Positions 60,978-64,000 of a stretch of 64,000 nucleotides of DNA are shown here, piece by piece. Below the pieces are notes generated by a model. The model ran no database searches. It saw nothing but the letters and a program-made list of their open reading frames with translations, and was not told the DNA's origin. The position numbers were made by a program, and so were the translations under genes. The stretch is from Hydractinia symbiolongicarpus. Taxonomy: Eukaryota > Cnidaria > Hydrozoa > Anthoathecata > Hydractiniidae. Location: the NCBI RefSeq assembly GCF_029227915.1, contig NC_079883.1:6758001-6822000 (forward strand), given 5' to 3'. Each line of letters begins with the position of its first letter. Position 1 is the first letter of the stretch.

Positions 60978-61272
60978 CATTCAATTTATTTCACGTCGGG
61001 AAAAATTGCCGACATGAACTACCATTTGCCTGCTCTACGTCGGCAAACTTGTATTTTACGTAAGAAATTTATATTTTGTTTGCGATCGTTTGTTCTATTA
61101 CCCGAATACCAGTTAAATTTATAAGAAAATGAGAACAAAACTTTTGTAAGTTTAAGTCACATCCAACTGCAATTAAAACCATGTTGGCAGTTACATACCG
61201 ACATGAATTTTTGTTTACACCTAGGCATTCACCTAGGTAATTGCCGAGTGTCGACGTGAATTGGATTGGCTA
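60978..61272. mobile_element. Possible small inverted-repeat element
   Basis: The left CAATTTATTTCACGTCGGG and the reverse complement of the right end CCAATCCAATTCACGTCG are similar. Internal CGACATGAA and TTGCCGA phrases recur in both orientations. Ends are imperfect and no duplication is visible. Confidence 0.3.
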
Positions 61273-61487
61273 AATGCACATACGTGGTATATTTTATCAG
61301 CTTATGGAGAACGTATAAATACATGATCTAGAGTCAACATGATCCCAGTTATATTATAGTTGTAAAAACAATTAATACATTTATAATTTACGTTTAGGGA
61401 TGGAAATAAAAACACCACCGTGGCACAATGCTTATGTCTAGCTAGTTACCAACTATATGACGGGGTTAGGTGTAGTTAAAGACAAGT

Positions 61488-61620
61488 GATCTATGTTATA
61501 ATACCCGTACATGTCTGTCCGTCTGTCACGCAAAATGGTACCGCAAGTAGCGAGAAGCACGCAATGCGGCCTAAAATGAACGGGCGAACCCGTTGATTTT
61601 TCCACAAGCCACCGACTAGT
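61488..61620 (+). mobile_element. Miniature Helitron
   Basis: Begins TCTATGTTATAATACCCG after an A. It has GTCTGTCCGTCTGTCACGC near the 5' end and an AACGGGCGAACCCGTT hairpin. It ends with a second weak hairpin (GTTGATTTTTCCAC), a spacer and CTAGT followed by T. About 133 bases, with both ends shared with 20758-21410. Confidence 0.6.
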
Positions 61621-63549
61621 TTATACAAAATTCAAGTATATATTTATTTAATCGAAGCCTGGAAAAATATTTTGTGAATGCCTGTCGTGGGTTAGGCAAT
61701 TTACCAAGCAGGTTTAACAAAGTGCCCAAGCTTACAGATGAAAGACCTGAAGATTACCCAAATGAATAATTAAAATCCTATTAACCCAACTAAAAACTTT
61801 GCTTTTCTGGTAACTCTCTACTAACTATTGTTTACCTTGATGACTAGATAAAGACATGTGCAGATCAGCTAACCTTCTCTCACTTAGCTATTCAAAATAG
61901 AATATATTTTCACCTGGTAAGTCTCGGTGATCAAATTACTCGATTTTGAACAGATAATATCATGTCAAGTATACTATTATAATATAAGCTACTCTGGAAT
62001 CCTCACCAACAAGCCAATCCTAAAAGAAGTTCCCCATAGCCAAAGAACGATTCAGTTCAAACGGAATTCAAAGTGCTTTTAGTCATGTTCAAAGCGACTA
62101 TGATTTGGCCAAGGAACGTAGAATACTAGAAGTTCGTGAAGAAAAGATTATTTACAATATGTATTCTTATTAGTTGAAAACGAAACGAAGCTTTCCTATT
62201 GGCTTTTTAGGTACAATCAAAAATTAATAAATAGATCAATAATAACAAGGACCACGGTTCGCGCAAATGTTTTAGCCTAAATATCACAAAGTCTCTCTCT
62301 CTGTATCCGTCAAGACGATTTTAAAGATTCCGCTTCGCATTGAGGTCGGCGGAAATCAGCAACACAAAAGTGCGTCCTCAGGAATTCAGGACTTTTTGAC
62401 ATCGAGGCTGGCACCGTAAAGAGGCGTCAAGTAAACGCTAGCGGTTTTGATATTGGGCAACAAACCTTGGGGACAACAAGATATACAAGTCTCACTTTTA
62501 GGTTTGGTTAAGTTGTTAATTGCTGGCCCAAATTTCATTTACCTTCAAATCCAAAATTCCAAAAGTTAGGACACAGAAATTGTTGCAATTGCAATCACTT
62601 ACCAGGGAAGCTTTTTCAGGTCCTGTTTGTGGCAAATTAAAAGATTGTCTTCTTAATGTATTACTATTGTCTGCACCGCACAGTAGAAAAATTAACAGCA
62701 GCTTATGACAAAGAATTTTAATCAATATAGCAAATTAGAGACATAGTTACGACGTGCTTACCAATATTGCCCTATGTTACACAATATAAGGATGCTTAAA
62801 CATGCAAAAACATAAAAACACGTCAGTACGTCGCAAAACTGAAACACCAGACAGCAAATTAAAAAACGTGTATATTTGCGCATTAATGTGCGTTTGAGAT
62901 AAGAAAAAGCACGAAAAGTGATTTTTGGTTACTTTTGCTGGCATTCGTATATAGATTATAAATAGATTTAATTTAATCCGTCAAATTCTCGTCACGTCGA
63001 ACTTTCTCGCTCTGCAGTTCAAAAGTTATCCAATCAGGGTATTTTTTAAAAAAGGAAAGATTCTATTCAATCTATTGCGTCTATCTAGGTCCGTAAAAAA
63101 GTTAATTACTCTAATTGATATGATCTGATTAGTTAACTTCGATCCTCTTATTATCTCCTCAACTAATAAATAACCAAAAATGATTACGATCATTACCCGT
63201 CAATGTGAGCTGTAGCTGTCGAAACGTAGCCTAGAATAAACTCGCCTGTTCATGAAATGATAATATCTATATTATTCAGGGTACTTTTTATTCACCAATC
63301 ACTTTAACGCACGCACCAACTCACAATAAAGAATATAGTGGAAAACTCTAAGAAGATGTGTTTGCAGTAATTATTTTACAAATTTGTAAAGAAGAGACAA
63401 ACAATAAACCATTTTGTGGCAAACCCTATAATCTACTCAGATTAAATGTATTTTCCAGTAAACATCAAAAATAAGATTTCCAAGATCGATAACCAAAAAT
63501 ATTTTACATACAACTGTAGCACCCGCATTTTGTATTACTTCTTGGAACT
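61621..63549. other. Noncoding stretch downstream of alpha-tubulin
   Basis: No exon recognised. Minus-strand AATAAA (TTTATT at 63287-63292) lies about 260 bases past the tubulin stop. Short ORFs at 62516-62725 overlap on both strands and are not supported. Confidence 0.4.
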
Positions 63550-64000
63550 TTATAAGTATCTGTCCGGCGAGCCACAGCGCAGTTCGTCAAAGCACTGTTT
63601 GCCACTTCTTTGGCGAAACATTCCGTGAGTATATTCCTGTGTGTTTTCATCTTCGCTATCAAATGAATCTTTGTTAGCTTGTAAGTACTCCCATTCTAGC
63701 ATTTCTAAATCTTCTCGTGCTTCTAAAAATTCTCCTTCTTCCATACCTTCACGAACATACCAATGAACAAATGCACGTTTCGCATACATGAGATCAAACT
63801 TATCAAATAATCTACCCCAGACTTCAGCCATAGCTGTTGTATTGCCCAACAAACATACAGCTCTCGGCGTTTTGGAAAATATAAAATTAGGAATAGCTGT
63901 TGATGGGTGGTAGTTAATATCAATTTTGAAATCAGTTGGACACCAATCAACAAATTGTATGGTACGTTTTGTTTTGATTTCAGCAATACTGGCATTGACA
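63550..64000 (-). CDS. Divergent alpha-tubulin, C-terminal part (runs off window)
   Basis: The last 149 codons plus TAA, open from the window edge without introns. Alpha-tubulin landmarks are [11 protein letters not shown], then [27 protein letters not shown] and [14 protein letters not shown], i.e. the intermediate and C-terminal helices (H11, H12) that bind motors and MAPs. It is clearly diverged: [12 protein letters not shown] replaces CPTGFKVG..QPPT, and REGMEEG replaces GEGMEEG. The acidic tail reaches QEY, the usual end, but the frame continues for 26 residues ([10 protein letters not shown]..) to TAA, so the tyrosine would not be terminal. It may be a specialised paralogue or a young pseudogene. 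The N-terminal two thirds, with the GTP-binding and catalytic residues, lie outside. Confidence 0.85.
   Translation of the reverse strand, partial: VNASIAEIKTKRTIQFVDWCPTDFKIDINYHPSTAIPNFIFSKTPRAVCLLGNTTAMAEVWGRLFDKFDLMYAKRAFVHWYVREGMEEGEFLEAREDLEMLEWEYLQANKDSFDSEDENTQEYTHGMFRQRSGKQCFDELRCGSPDRYL

Noticed and set aside
1-64000. Bacterial-type features (operons, Shine-Dalgarno sites, CRISPR arrays)
   Set aside because: Split genes with GT-AG introns, SINEs and LINEs show nuclear animal DNA; tandem arrays here are minisatellites without spacer diversity.

Overview
The window is animal nuclear DNA: AT-rich, with split genes using GT-AG introns, long introns filled with repeats, and no operons. 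Seven metazoan genes are recognisable. The transposon fauna (R2-superclade LINE, hAT, non-autonomous Helitrons, TIR elements, tRNA-type SINEs) and overall composition suggest a cnidarian, most likely a hydrozoan, but the species cannot be fixed from the sequence. Exon chains below were assembled by hand from splice-site phase and family similarity; every fully resolved chain closes in frame.

Layout. 0-10 kb: no confident gene; a broken transposon ORF, an unrecognised 141-codon ORF, and a structure of two identical 573-bp direct repeats around a degenerate repeat field that ends in a Helitron-like terminus. 10.5-17 kb: a mitochondrial basic amino-acid carrier (SLC25A29-like, minus) head-to-head with a CALHM-type channel (plus). 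19.7-26.7 kb: cornichon (minus) head-to-head with the small complex III assembly factor UQCC3 (plus). 29.6-33.7 kb: a hAT fragment and a frameshifted R2-type LINE flanked by a 15-bp target-site duplication, just upstream of symplekin. 34-51.5 kb: symplekin, 36 exons, 1127 codons, with introns carrying SINEs, a TIR element, two minisatellites and a hairpin-rich element. 51.9-57.5 kb: a compact ionotropic glutamate receptor (minus, 8 exons, 459 codons), tail-to-tail with symplekin. 57.5-63.5 kb: noncoding with small transposons. 63.55-64 kb: 3' part of a divergent alpha-tubulin (minus), running off the window.

The genes do not form a pathway. They are housekeeping (symplekin in mRNA 3'-end processing, cornichon in ER export, UQCC3 and the carrier in mitochondria) and membrane signalling genes (CALHM, glutamate receptor). 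The most striking item is the glutamate receptor. It has no amino-terminal domain, and its pore loop reads TTVGYGD, the potassium-channel selectivity filter, an architecture known from bacterial GluR0 and a rotifer receptor rather than from ordinary animal AMPA, kainate or NMDA receptors.
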